The position numbers and the translations under genes were made by a program. A DNA stretch of 64,000 nucleotides from Gimesia benthica (GTDB lineage Bacteria; Planctomycetota; Planctomycetia; Planctomycetales; Planctomycetaceae), in NCBI RefSeq assembly GCF_009720525.1, contig NZ_CP043930.1, positions 2,205,501 through 2,269,500 on the forward strand, written 5' to 3'. Position 1 is the first letter of the stretch. The number at the start of each line of letters is the position of its first letter. The notes beneath the pieces are model-generated. The model saw only the letters and a program-made list of their open reading frames with translations, did no database searches and was not told the DNA's origin. Of this stretch, positions 47,073 to 56,508 are shown one piece after another.

Positions 47073-49485
47073 ACGCCGAAAGCAAAACCGATCACAACCA
47101 GAGGAGTCCAGCCCTGCACTACCGGATGCAGCACCGATTTCGCTGGGACTTTTCTGCGACGCCAAGCTGCTGTTCCTGACCGGATTACTGATCACTGCCC
47201 GCTATTTCCTGCCGGCGGAATCGGCCCCCCAGGGAGAGACACTCCCGCTCGTGCTGGCCTGGTTTCTGGTCGCAATCCTGTTCTTCACGTCTCAATTTAC
47301 CGACTGCGCCCGTTCGCTCCGACTCGACCGGTTTGACGCAGCTGTCTGGTTGCTGGTACTGGGACAGGCACTGTCAGCCCTGGTAATGATCCTCTTTTAC
47401 GAAGGTCAACAACGGGCGGCGCTCCACATGCTCTGGGAGTGGATGGCCCTCGGCTTGTCGTTTTCTCTCTTCCGCCGCATCGTAAGGTTCCCCTCTCAAC
47501 GGATGACCTTTCTGCATTGTTTTATGGCTACCATCGTCCTGCTCTCCCTCTACGGAATCTGGCAACATCACTGGATGTACAAGCAGCTCGCCCGCGAATA
47601 TCAGTCGGTGAGGCAGCAGTACGATGCCGCCGTCACTCCAGAAACACAGGCTAAATTCCAACACGAACTCATCTCAATGGGGGTCCCCGCGAATGCCCTG
47701 AGTGGCAGCGGCCGAAAGCAGTTCGAAGCGCGCCTCTTGGACAGCAGCGAACCGCTGGGCATGTTCGCCCTGGCCAACACCTTCGCCGGCCTGCTCACTG
47801 TCGGGTTCCTGATCGCCGTAGGACTGAGTGTCCACAGTCTCCTGCCCCCCAGAACCGAAGGTAGTCCGCCAGTGGATCGTAACAGGCTCCAGATCGTGGT
47901 CTACCTGATCTCGACCATGCTCATTAGCTACTGTCTGATTCTGACGAAAAGTCGCAGTGCCTGGGGCGGGGCTCTGGCGGGCCTGGTCTGTCTGGGTCTT
48001 CTGAAACTGCTGCAACGTCAACGCCTCCGTCAGACCACGCAGCGGCTTTCCCGCAAACAACTGATCACAGGCGTCACCCTGGTTGTCTGTGTGCTGGTCG
48101 GATTTTTCCTGCTCGCCACACTCAGTGGCGGCTTCGACCGCGCCGTTCTTTCCGAAGCCCCCAAGTCACTGCAGTACCGCATCGAATACTGGACCGGGAC
48201 CTGGGACGTCATTAAAGAAAACCTGATGTGGGGCACCGGTCCGGGTAATTTTCGCGAACACTATCTGAAATATAAGCTCCCCGGTTCGAGTGAGGAAATC
48301 GCTGATCCACACAATCTGTTTCTCGACGTCTGGGCGAATGCCGGCTTGATAGCCCTGGCCGGTCTTTTATTGATCATCGCGCTGGCAGGCTATCAGTGGT
48401 TCCTGAAGCCGCTGCTCCAAAAGCAGCCGGCAGACTCGATATCCCCCGTGAACGATGAAGCTGATTCCTTCCTGCGAATGGCACTGGTTCTGGGTTTCGC
48501 TTTCACATTTCCCCTGCTCTGGATTCTGCAGCTCTTTCTGTCAGGCATCGATGAATCGGTGCTCTGGCTGTTTCTTCCCGGCTGGGCCGTTATTTACGTC
48601 CTGCTGCGAGGCGGTAGGAAACGGACCACTGCCCAAGCCACGCTGGATCTGTCTGCCACATCATTTATCCCGCTATCATTGGCTGCCGGATTTGTCGCTC
48701 TCTCTGTGCATCTACTGGTGGCGGGAGGCATCGCGATGCCCGCCATCACCCAGACCTGGCTGCTCCTGCTCGCGCTGGCTTTCCCGGTGCCCCACGCTAT
48801 CTCTCCCGAAAATTCAGAACAGGTCGACGCAGATCAAGCACAACAGCGCCCCAATCAAAGTGTACATAAGAAAACCCTGGCTCTCGCATTATGTGGTCTG
48901 TTATTGATTTTATTCGTGATGAGCGACTTTGCGCCAACATTTCAGAGTCAATCGCTCGTAAAGAGGGCAGAGCAGACGCTCATGCGTGGGCAGTCTGTTC
49001 GGATTGCGCAACAGCTATTCAGTCAGGCCGGTCAGGCGGACCCGTTCTCCCCCGAACCCTGGCAGGCCCTGGCTGAGCTGAAATTCAGAGAGGGAGTCCA
49101 GAATCGACAGGCTTTCGAGGAGGCTGTTTCTTTCAAACAGGCAGCCATTCAGCGAAATCCGTTGAGTCCGCTCAACTATTTTGAGCTGGGACGTCGGTAC
49201 TATGAACAGTTCGAAGCATCTCATCAGCAGGAGGATCTGACCGAAGCGATCGAAAATCTCAATCGGGCCGTCTCCGGTTACCCGCATAATGCCCGCTACC
49301 GCGCTCTGCTGGCGGAAATCTTCCACGCAGCGGGACAAATCAGCGAAAGCCGGGAACAGGCCGAACAGGCACTCGAACTCGATCAGGCCAACCGCAGTGC
49401 ACAACACGTGGACAAATATCTGACAGACGAAACGGTAAGTCGCATGAATCAAATAATTAACGAGAGACAAACGAATCAGAATTGA
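47065..49485 (+). CDS. O-antigen ligase-like (Wzy_C) membrane protein with TPR tail
   Basis: 806 residues. Many membrane helices; the signature loop KSRSAWGGALAGLVCL and the periplasmic block GTGPGNFREHYLKY with ADPHNLFLDVWANAGLIAL are typical of Wzy_C/WaaL ligases. From about residue 630 to the end it is a soluble TPR-like region (EPWQALAELKFREGV, SPLNYFELGRRYYEQFEAS, ARYRALLAEIFHAAGQ). The fusion suggests polymer ligation or polymerisation with a protein-binding tail. The start overlaps the WecA-like gene, so both probably serve one surface-glycan pathway. Confidence 0.9.
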   Translation: MSKRRKQNRSQPEESSPALPDAAPISLGLFCDAKLLFLTGLLITARYFLPAESAPQGETLPLVLAWFLVAILFFTSQFTDCARSLRLDRFDAAVWLLVLGQALSALVMILFYEGQQRAALHMLWEWMALGLSFSLFRRIVRFPSQRMTFLHCFMATIVLLSLYGIWQHHWMYKQLAREYQSVRQQYDAAVTPETQAKFQHELISMGVPANALSGSGRKQFEARLLDSSEPLGMFALANTFAGLLTVGFLIAVGLSVHSLLPPRTEGSPPVDRNRLQIVVYLISTMLISYCLILTKSRSAWGGALAGLVCLGLLKLLQRQRLRQTTQRLSRKQLITGVTLVVCVLVGFFLLATLSGGFDRAVLSEAPKSLQYRIEYWTGTWDVIKENLMWGTGPGNFREHYLKYKLPGSSEEIADPHNLFLDVWANAGLIALAGLLLIIALAGYQWFLKPLLQKQPADSISPVNDEADSFLRMALVLGFAFTFPLLWILQLFLSGIDESVLWLFLPGWAVIYVLLRGGRKRTTAQATLDLSATSFIPLSLAAGFVALSVHLLVAGGIAMPAITQTWLLLLALAFPVPHAISPENSEQVDADQAQQRPNQSVHKKTLALALCGLLLILFVMSDFAPTFQSQSLVKRAEQTLMRGQSVRIAQQLFSQAGQADPFSPEPWQALAELKFREGVQNRQAFEEAVSFKQAAIQRNPLSPLNYFELGRRYYEQFEASHQQEDLTEAIENLNRAVSGYPHNARYRALLAEIFHAAGQISESREQAEQALELDQANRSAQHVDKYLTDETVSRMNQIINERQTNQN

Positions 49486-49578
49486 ACTCAACCATGCTTG
49501 GGCTCATAATGACATAAGTTTTGATTACAGACTTGTTTTTATTGCTGGTATTTTAATTCTTTCTTCGTTGGTGTCACA

Positions 49579-50811
49579 ATGAATTTTCGAACTGTTACAA
49601 CTGTAGTTGTTCTGTTTATCGCCCTCGCGGGTACCGTCTGGCTGGGCCGGACCAATAGTGAACTCAAGACAGTTGCCCCCGTCAAACCCGCCTCCGAGCC
49701 GGATGAGAAGCGTCCCAAAATCGCACCTAACGGACCGTATCCCAAAGCAGTCGTACCACAGCCGATCTACTTCTTCGGCAGCATGGCAGTCGGGCAGTCC
49801 ATGTCCCACAAATTTGTCATCAAAAACGAAGGCGAAGTCCCTCTGGAAGTACAGAAAGGGGCCACCACCTGTAAATGTACTCTGAGTGAGATGCAGGACA
49901 ATCTGGTCCCGCCCGGTAAACACATTGAAGTCGAACTCACCTGGACCCCCAAAGCAGCTCAGGAACGCTTCGGTCAGACCGCAACGATTTACACCAATGA
50001 TCCCGAGAAAAAAGAAATCAAACTCCAGATCGAAGGAGCCGCAAACAGCCTGATCTCCTTTACCGGCGATTATCAGGGCTCTGCTAACTGGGCCTTACCC
50101 GTCATGAGCAGCACGGAACCCGTGAAATACACCGGTAAGATTCATACGAAATATCTGGATGAATTCAAAATTCTGGAAATCGAAGCCGATCACCCCGGCC
50201 TCACTTCCACCTTCCGACCGCTCACCAAACAGGAACTCAAAGAAGTGGATGCCAAGACCGGCTACGCGGTCGAAGTCACCGCAGATCCAGATAAATTTCC
50301 CCTGGGTGGTTTCAACGAACGCATGCTGCTCAAAACCGACATCCCCAACGAGCCACACGACCACCCAGAGGGCGAAGGACATGATCATAAACATGACGCT
50401 GATCCGGGAACCAGAGATTTCATCATCCAGGTCTCGGGAAATCACACCGGCCCCATCCGCATCGTCCCCACCTTCGGCGTCCGCTGGGATCCGGCCAGTA
50501 TGCACCTGAATCTGGGCGAGTTTTCAGCAGAAAAAGGCAAAACTGCAGTCCTCTCCATGTTCGTGGAAGGGCTTGACGAACCGCTGAAAATCCTCGACCA
50601 GCAGATCGAGCCCGGCTCCCTGAAATTTGAAATTGAAAAAGACGAATCCTTTGATTCCAAAAACAAACAGCGCTACTTACTGAAATTTATCATTCCTGAA
50701 GGGCAACCTCCTGTCTCATTCGGCCGTGGGAATCTGGCAAAGGTGAAATTAAGTACCAACCACCCCCGCGCCAAAAACATCGAGTTCAAGGTTCAGTTCA
50801 TTTCACTGTAA
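49579..50811 (+). CDS. DUF1573 protein, membrane-anchored
   Basis: 410 residues. An N-terminal hydrophobic segment (VTTVVVLFIALAGTVWLGR) anchors or exports it. DUF1573 domain about 60-160: YFFGSMAVGQSMSHKFVIKN, GATTCKCTLSEM and VELTWTPKAAQERFGQTATI, an Ig-like fold. A His-rich stretch near residue 257 (EPHDHPEGEGHDHKHDAD) might bind metal. The rest reads as further beta-domains. Function unknown; often linked to surface or redox modules in planctomycetes. The next gene, 203 bp away, is a tetrahaem lipoprotein. Confidence 0.85.
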   Translation: MNFRTVTTVVVLFIALAGTVWLGRTNSELKTVAPVKPASEPDEKRPKIAPNGPYPKAVVPQPIYFFGSMAVGQSMSHKFVIKNEGEVPLEVQKGATTCKCTLSEMQDNLVPPGKHIEVELTWTPKAAQERFGQTATIYTNDPEKKEIKLQIEGAANSLISFTGDYQGSANWALPVMSSTEPVKYTGKIHTKYLDEFKILEIEADHPGLTSTFRPLTKQELKEVDAKTGYAVEVTADPDKFPLGGFNERMLLKTDIPNEPHDHPEGEGHDHKHDADPGTRDFIIQVSGNHTGPIRIVPTFGVRWDPASMHLNLGEFSAEKGKTAVLSMFVEGLDEPLKILDQQIEPGSLKFEIEKDESFDSKNKQRYLLKFIIPEGQPPVSFGRGNLAKVKLSTNHPRAKNIEFKVQFISL

Positions 50812-51013
50812 GCATTATAAATTTCAATACGTTACCAATTCAGAACACCCGGGCGTTCACCTCTCTGGGATGGATCTGAATTGTCAGATCAACCTCACGG
50901 GCCAGAGGCAGATCGACTTTGACGCAAGACCATGTTTTGAACTAAGATAAAACATGCGGAGTTCCTTCTGCATCGTTATGTTACTCAATCAATTCCATGG
51001 AAGGCCGCACTGA

Positions 51014-52702
51014 ATGTCTTACCTGCCACAATCCTCTTTCACCTGCCTGCTGGCACTCTTACTGACTCTACTGCTGGGATGCGAAGGGCAATCAACACCG
51101 CCCGCCACCACGGAAACAGCCACCGACACGACTCCGCAGAGTACTGCTCAGACAGAACCAGAACCGTCTGCAGAGAAAACATCAGCGGAATCAACCAGCC
51201 CCGAGCAGCCGACCGTTAAACCTGAGGAAAAACAGACACCAGTCGCAGCGGGGCACACACCGGCCAAATCAGAAAAAACGCCCCCGAAATCATCTGATAC
51301 ACCTCCGCCAAAACCAATCTTCGAAGGCTGGCCCACTCCTAAACTGGCTATCGTCCTGACCGGCGAACGCCATGGATATCTGGAACCCTGTGGTTGCACA
51401 CAAAACCAGACAGGTGGGGTCTCGTTACTCGCTAATCTCTTCAAGCAGATTGAAGACCGCAAGTGGCCCGTCACTGCCTTTGACCTGGGCGGTCTGGTAA
51501 AACGCAACCGTCGACAGAGTCAGATCAAATACGAAACCATACTGGCTGCCATGAAAGACATGAAGTATGGCGGAGTGGCCCTCGGACCGGAAGAACTTCG
51601 TTTTGGAGCCGACATCTTTCTGCAGTTGCACAATCCGGATCCCCCACAGCCTGATACCACACCAACCTTCCTGGCGGCAAATCTCCTGGTCCTGGAGACC
51701 CCCGAACTGGGCAAAACCAAGTTCAAAGTTGTTGAGACGAATGGCGTGAAGATCGCCGTCACATCCATTCTGGGGAAAAGTCGCAAAGGACAGTTTCCAG
51801 ACATTACCTGGCAGGAACCCGCCAAAGTTCTGCCCGAAGTCATCAAAGAAATGCAGGCCACCGAACCAGACCTGATGTTACTGCTGTCGCAATCCAGCAA
51901 GGATGAATCCAAGGAACTCGCAAAACAGTTCCCCGACTTCGACATTCTGCTCACCGCCGGCGGAGTCGAAGACCCACTGGGAGATCCCGAGTATATTGGC
52001 AAAACGATGATGGTCGATGTGGGACACAAAGGGAAAAGCGCCGGCGTGGTCGGTTACTATCCCGATGCCGATGCCCAAGGCGATCCCAGGAAACGTTTCC
52101 GCTTCACGGTCATCTCTCTCGACCGACAGCGGTTTAAAGAAACACCTAAAATGGCCGAACACATGCAGTTCTATCAGGATCGCCTCAAGCAGGAAGATCT
52201 TGCCGCCAAAGAACTGCCGATTGACCACCCCCGCGGTGCGACCTTCGTCGGAGCGGAAAAGTGTGGTGAATGTCACACCAAAGCCTATGAAAAATGGTTA
52301 ACGACCGCCCACGCCCATGCCTACGAGAGCCTGATCAACGGCCGAAAAGACCAGATCGAACGGGGAGATAAAATCATCTCCCGCATCTATGATCCCGAGT
52401 GTCTCTCCTGCCACGTCACCGGCTGGCATCCACAGGAAGTCATCCGCTACAAAAGTGGCTTCGTCAACAAACAACAGTCACCGCATCTGCTCGGACAGCA
52501 ATGTGAAAACTGCCATGGCCCGGGAAGCGGACACATTGAACTCATCGATATGGACAAAGTCGAAGAGGCCAAAAAGGTCATGCGGGTCACGCTTGCCGAA
52601 GCCAAGAAAACGACCTGCTATCAGTGCCACGATCTGGATAACAGCCCGAAGTTTGAATTCGATTCCTACTGGGAAAAAATCAAACACCCCTGGCGGGACT
52701 GA
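51014..52702 (+). CDS. Lipoprotein with degenerate 5'-nucleotidase-like domain and four haem-c motifs
   Basis: 562 residues. A lipoprotein signal (CLLALLLTLLLGCEGQ), then a Pro/Thr/Glu linker to about residue 100. A metallophosphatase-like domain (about 110-400) begins LTGERHGYLEPCGCTQNQTG; the usual GNHE/GNHD ligand block reads GPEELRFG, so metal ligands appear lost. The C-terminal part has four CXXCH motifs: CGECH, CLSCH, CENCH and CYQCH. It probably lies in the periplasm as an electron-transfer protein. Phosphatase activity is doubtful. ATG 51014 follows GGAAGG. The next gene is a CYTH protein. Confidence 0.85.
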   Translation: MSYLPQSSFTCLLALLLTLLLGCEGQSTPPATTETATDTTPQSTAQTEPEPSAEKTSAESTSPEQPTVKPEEKQTPVAAGHTPAKSEKTPPKSSDTPPPKPIFEGWPTPKLAIVLTGERHGYLEPCGCTQNQTGGVSLLANLFKQIEDRKWPVTAFDLGGLVKRNRRQSQIKYETILAAMKDMKYGGVALGPEELRFGADIFLQLHNPDPPQPDTTPTFLAANLLVLETPELGKTKFKVVETNGVKIAVTSILGKSRKGQFPDITWQEPAKVLPEVIKEMQATEPDLMLLLSQSSKDESKELAKQFPDFDILLTAGGVEDPLGDPEYIGKTMMVDVGHKGKSAGVVGYYPDADAQGDPRKRFRFTVISLDRQRFKETPKMAEHMQFYQDRLKQEDLAAKELPIDHPRGATFVGAEKCGECHTKAYEKWLTTAHAHAYESLINGRKDQIERGDKIISRIYDPECLSCHVTGWHPQEVIRYKSGFVNKQQSPHLLGQQCENCHGPGSGHIELIDMDKVEEAKKVMRVTLAEAKKTTCYQCHDLDNSPKFEFDSYWEKIKHPWRD

Positions 52703-52758
52703 TCCGGGACCTGTTGCCTAATATTGCAGACTTCTACTTTTATCAGAGACGTTCCCCC

Positions 52759-53316
52759 ATGCTGGAAATCGAACAGAAATTTCGAATCCCCGATCAATCG
52801 CAGCTGCTTGCGCAACTCGAACAGATCGGTGCTGAGCAGGGTGCGACGCTGGATCAGGAAGATTACTACTTCGCTCATCCCAGTCGGAACTTTGTCGAAA
52901 CTGACGAGGCACTCCGCATCCGCCGGATTGGCACTGAGAATCACATTACCTACAAAGGCCCGAAGCGGGCCACGGTCAGCAAGATTCGCAAAGAGATCGA
53001 ACTGGCATTCGAAACGGGCCCCGAGGCTCTGGCCCAGCTGAAAGAGATGCTCGAACTCCTCGGCTTCCAGCCCGTGCGAAATGTAAAAAAACAGCGGACT
53101 CCCTACTCCTTTCATCACGAGCAGCGGCACTTCGAGATCACCATTGACGAAGTCGAAGGGCTCGGCACCTTTGCCGAGGTAGAAACTCTGGCAGAGGAAG
53201 AGGAACTGGAACAGGCCGAAGCCGCAGTCATCCAGTTGGCAGAACAACTCGGGCTCTCCTCCCCCATCCGCACCTCATACCTGGGAATGTTGATGCAACA
53301 GGCTGAGGACTCCTGA
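52759..53316 (+). CDS. CYTH-domain protein (CyaB/thiamine-triphosphatase superfamily)
   Basis: 185 residues, one soluble triphosphate tunnel domain. The ExExK signature is EIEQK near the N terminus; strands with basic/acidic residues follow (ALRIRRIGTENHITYKGPKR, REIELAFE, FEITIDEVEGLGTFAEVET). Members cleave or cyclise triphosphates (class IV adenylate cyclase, thiamine or tripolyphosphatase); which one cannot be told. A cyclic-nucleotide-binding protein exists at 693, but no link is shown. The ATG at 52759 is used because the homology begins there. Confidence 0.88.
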   Translation: MLEIEQKFRIPDQSQLLAQLEQIGAEQGATLDQEDYYFAHPSRNFVETDEALRIRRIGTENHITYKGPKRATVSKIRKEIELAFETGPEALAQLKEMLELLGFQPVRNVKKQRTPYSFHHEQRHFEITIDEVEGLGTFAEVETLAEEEELEQAEAAVIQLAEQLGLSSPIRTSYLGMLMQQAEDS

Positions 53317-53425
53317 ACGGAAGCGGTCTTCTCCAATTTTTCATCGTTTTCCGGCCAATTAGTCCTTTTCAGACTGCGGAAAATCTGAAATAATTGCCGA
53401 CAGCTATAAATGTCTCATGTTTGCC

Positions 53426-53470
53426 GTTGTGACAGGAGTTGATTCAAGATAATATATCTTTGTCCACAAC
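53426..53470. promoter_or_regulatory. Nested inverted repeats upstream of recA
   Basis: Inner repeat AAGATA/TATCTT (53446-53460, 3-nt spacer) lies inside an outer GTTGTG-ACA (53426-53434) with TGTCCACAAC (53461-53470), which would pair with one bulge. It lies about 145-190 bp before the recA ATG and could be an operator or leader structure. The rest of the 53317-53612 gap shows nothing else. Confidence 0.4.
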
Positions 53471-53612
53471 AGGCACTTCTTTGAAAACCATGGGTCGAGA
53501 CGGCGTTCAATAATAGGCGTCCCCGCAATTCTCGATAAATTAGGCACTTGCTTCGCCTGACGGACTCGAACTCATTTGCGGGGCAATTGCATATTATTGA
53601 AGGAAGACCTCA

Positions 53613-54713
<1,101 letters not shown>

Positions 54714-54758
54714 CCCTCTCGGCTGGCCACAGCCTGACAAATACACCTGCTAACGATG

Positions 54759-54797
54759 AAACGACCTTGATGCCCCACGGGTATTCAAGGTCGTTTT
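54759..54797 (+). terminator. Intrinsic terminator after recA
   Basis: 12-bp perfect stem (54759-54770 with 54785-54796), 14-nt loop, ending in T4. It lies 46 bp beyond the recA stop. Confidence 0.8.
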
Positions 54798-54903
54798 GCA
54801 TTGGGTTCTGTACGAAAACACTGTAAAATAAGGACTATTCGAACGCCAGCGCTTTCGGTTCCCGCGTGGTTCCTGTATCCGAGTCTCCCCTCTAAGGCAA
54901 AGT

Positions 54904-56502
54904 ATGTCTACAGCTCTGAAAAATCTGATTCGTTTTCATCACACGCTGATTTGCCTCATTGCCATCAGTGCCTGCTGGCTCTCTTTACCGACGCGAAATC
55001 TAAACGCCCAGTCCCCCGATGCCCGCGCGGTCGCGTTTGCCGTCCAGCAGCAGCTGGTCAAGGCAATTGAGAAAGCAGAACACTCCGTCGTCGCGATCTC
55101 CAAAATCAAAACCCGCAAACAGCAGTTCCAGTCGCGCATCCCCGCTCCGTTCGGACTCGATCCCAATCAGGATCTGAATCTGAGCCATGACCCACAGGAT
55201 CTGAATTTTATTCCTACCGAATTCGGTTCGGGTGTGATCATTCCGGATCCCACCAATCAGCAAAGGGTATTGGTGCTGACGAATTTCCACCTCACTCAGG
55301 GAGGGCCGATCACGGGGCAGAAGAAAGTTCCCGAGTACCGCCTGTACGTCCACACTGAGGACCGCCGCGGATTCTATGCCACGCTCCTCGCTGCCGATCC
55401 GAGAAGTGATCTCGCGGTTCTGGTTCCCGCAGGACGAGTTGCGACAGATGCTTCCCGCCCTCTCAAACCGGTCCAGTATGGAAACACGGAATCAGTCCGT
55501 AAGGGACAGTTTGTGATCGCACTGGGGAACCCTTACGCCATTGCCCGTGATGGTTCACCGAGTGCCAGCTGGGGCATTGTGAGTAACTTCCACCGCTACC
55601 CCGTCCCCATATTTAAAAACTTCCTGAATCAGGAGCTGTCCAAGAAAGAAACCATCCACCACTTCGGAACCCTGCTTCAGGTGGATACACACCTCGACCT
55701 GGGAACCAGTGGCGGCGCTCTCCTCGATCTGGATGGTAATCTGATCGGAGTCACAACGGCCCTGGCCGCTCTGGAAGGTTATGAAAAATCGGCAGGCTAC
55801 GCGATTCCCATCGATCCGGATACGCGGCGGATCATCGACAGCCTGGCAAACGGGCTTGAGCCGGAATACGGTTTCCTGGGGATCACCCCTGGTACCCTTG
55901 ATCGCAATGAAGCGAACCGAAATCTTGCCGGTGCTGTCAACCTTACAGAGTCGAGCTATGTTCAGACGAGCGGCGTCAAACAGCATTCACCGGCCCAACA
56001 GGCGGGCTTGCGCACCGGCGATCTGATCCTTTCAATCAACGGTAAGCCGCTACGCAACGAACTTGACCTGATGCGTGAAGTAGGGAAAGCAGGCGCGGGG
56101 ACCGAGGCAAAGCTGCAAATCTTGAGAGGAAAAAATCCGCGTGAGTTGACTCTGACAGTGAAACTGGGAAAATGGCCCGTGGCGGATGATGAAGGGATTG
56201 TACAAACCCGCTATCGGCATCCCCTCTGGCGCGGTTTAAGAGTCGATTATCCCACTGCCCGTGCAAAATATACGTTTAGTCCGTTCACTTACCCGCCCGC
56301 TGTGGTTGTGACGCATGTCGCTCCCGACAGTCCCGCACAACAGGCCGGGCTGACAGAAGGAACGTTCATCCGCCTGGTCAATGATCAGCCGGTACAAACG
56401 CCTGACGCGTTCTATCAGGAAGCACAACGGGCCAGCACTTCACCGGTAACATTACAACTTCTGGATGACCGCAAGGTCGTTCTTCCAAACAGTAAGCAAT
56501 AA
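54904..56502 (+). CDS. HtrA/DegP-like serine protease with two PDZ domains
   Basis: 532 residues with a signal peptide (LICLIAISACWLSLPT). Trypsin-like triad: His129 (LTNFHLTQ), Asp169 (RSDLAVL) and Ser269 in GTSGGALLDLDG (GTSGG where GNSGG is common). PDZ 1 about 340-425 (PAQQAGLRTGDLILSINGKP) and PDZ 2 about 450-525 (SPAQQAGLTEGTFIRLVND). Periplasmic protein quality control is the known family role. It stops 6 bp before alaS, so the two may be co-transcribed. The ATG has TAAGG upstream. Confidence 0.92.
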   Translation: MSTALKNLIRFHHTLICLIAISACWLSLPTRNLNAQSPDARAVAFAVQQQLVKAIEKAEHSVVAISKIKTRKQQFQSRIPAPFGLDPNQDLNLSHDPQDLNFIPTEFGSGVIIPDPTNQQRVLVLTNFHLTQGGPITGQKKVPEYRLYVHTEDRRGFYATLLAADPRSDLAVLVPAGRVATDASRPLKPVQYGNTESVRKGQFVIALGNPYAIARDGSPSASWGIVSNFHRYPVPIFKNFLNQELSKKETIHHFGTLLQVDTHLDLGTSGGALLDLDGNLIGVTTALAALEGYEKSAGYAIPIDPDTRRIIDSLANGLEPEYGFLGITPGTLDRNEANRNLAGAVNLTESSYVQTSGVKQHSPAQQAGLRTGDLILSINGKPLRNELDLMREVGKAGAGTEAKLQILRGKNPRELTLTVKLGKWPVADDEGIVQTRYRHPLWRGLRVDYPTARAKYTFSPFTYPPAVVVTHVAPDSPAQQAGLTEGTFIRLVNDQPVQTPDAFYQEAQRASTSPVTLQLLDDRKVVLPNSKQ

Positions 56503-56508
56503 GAAACA

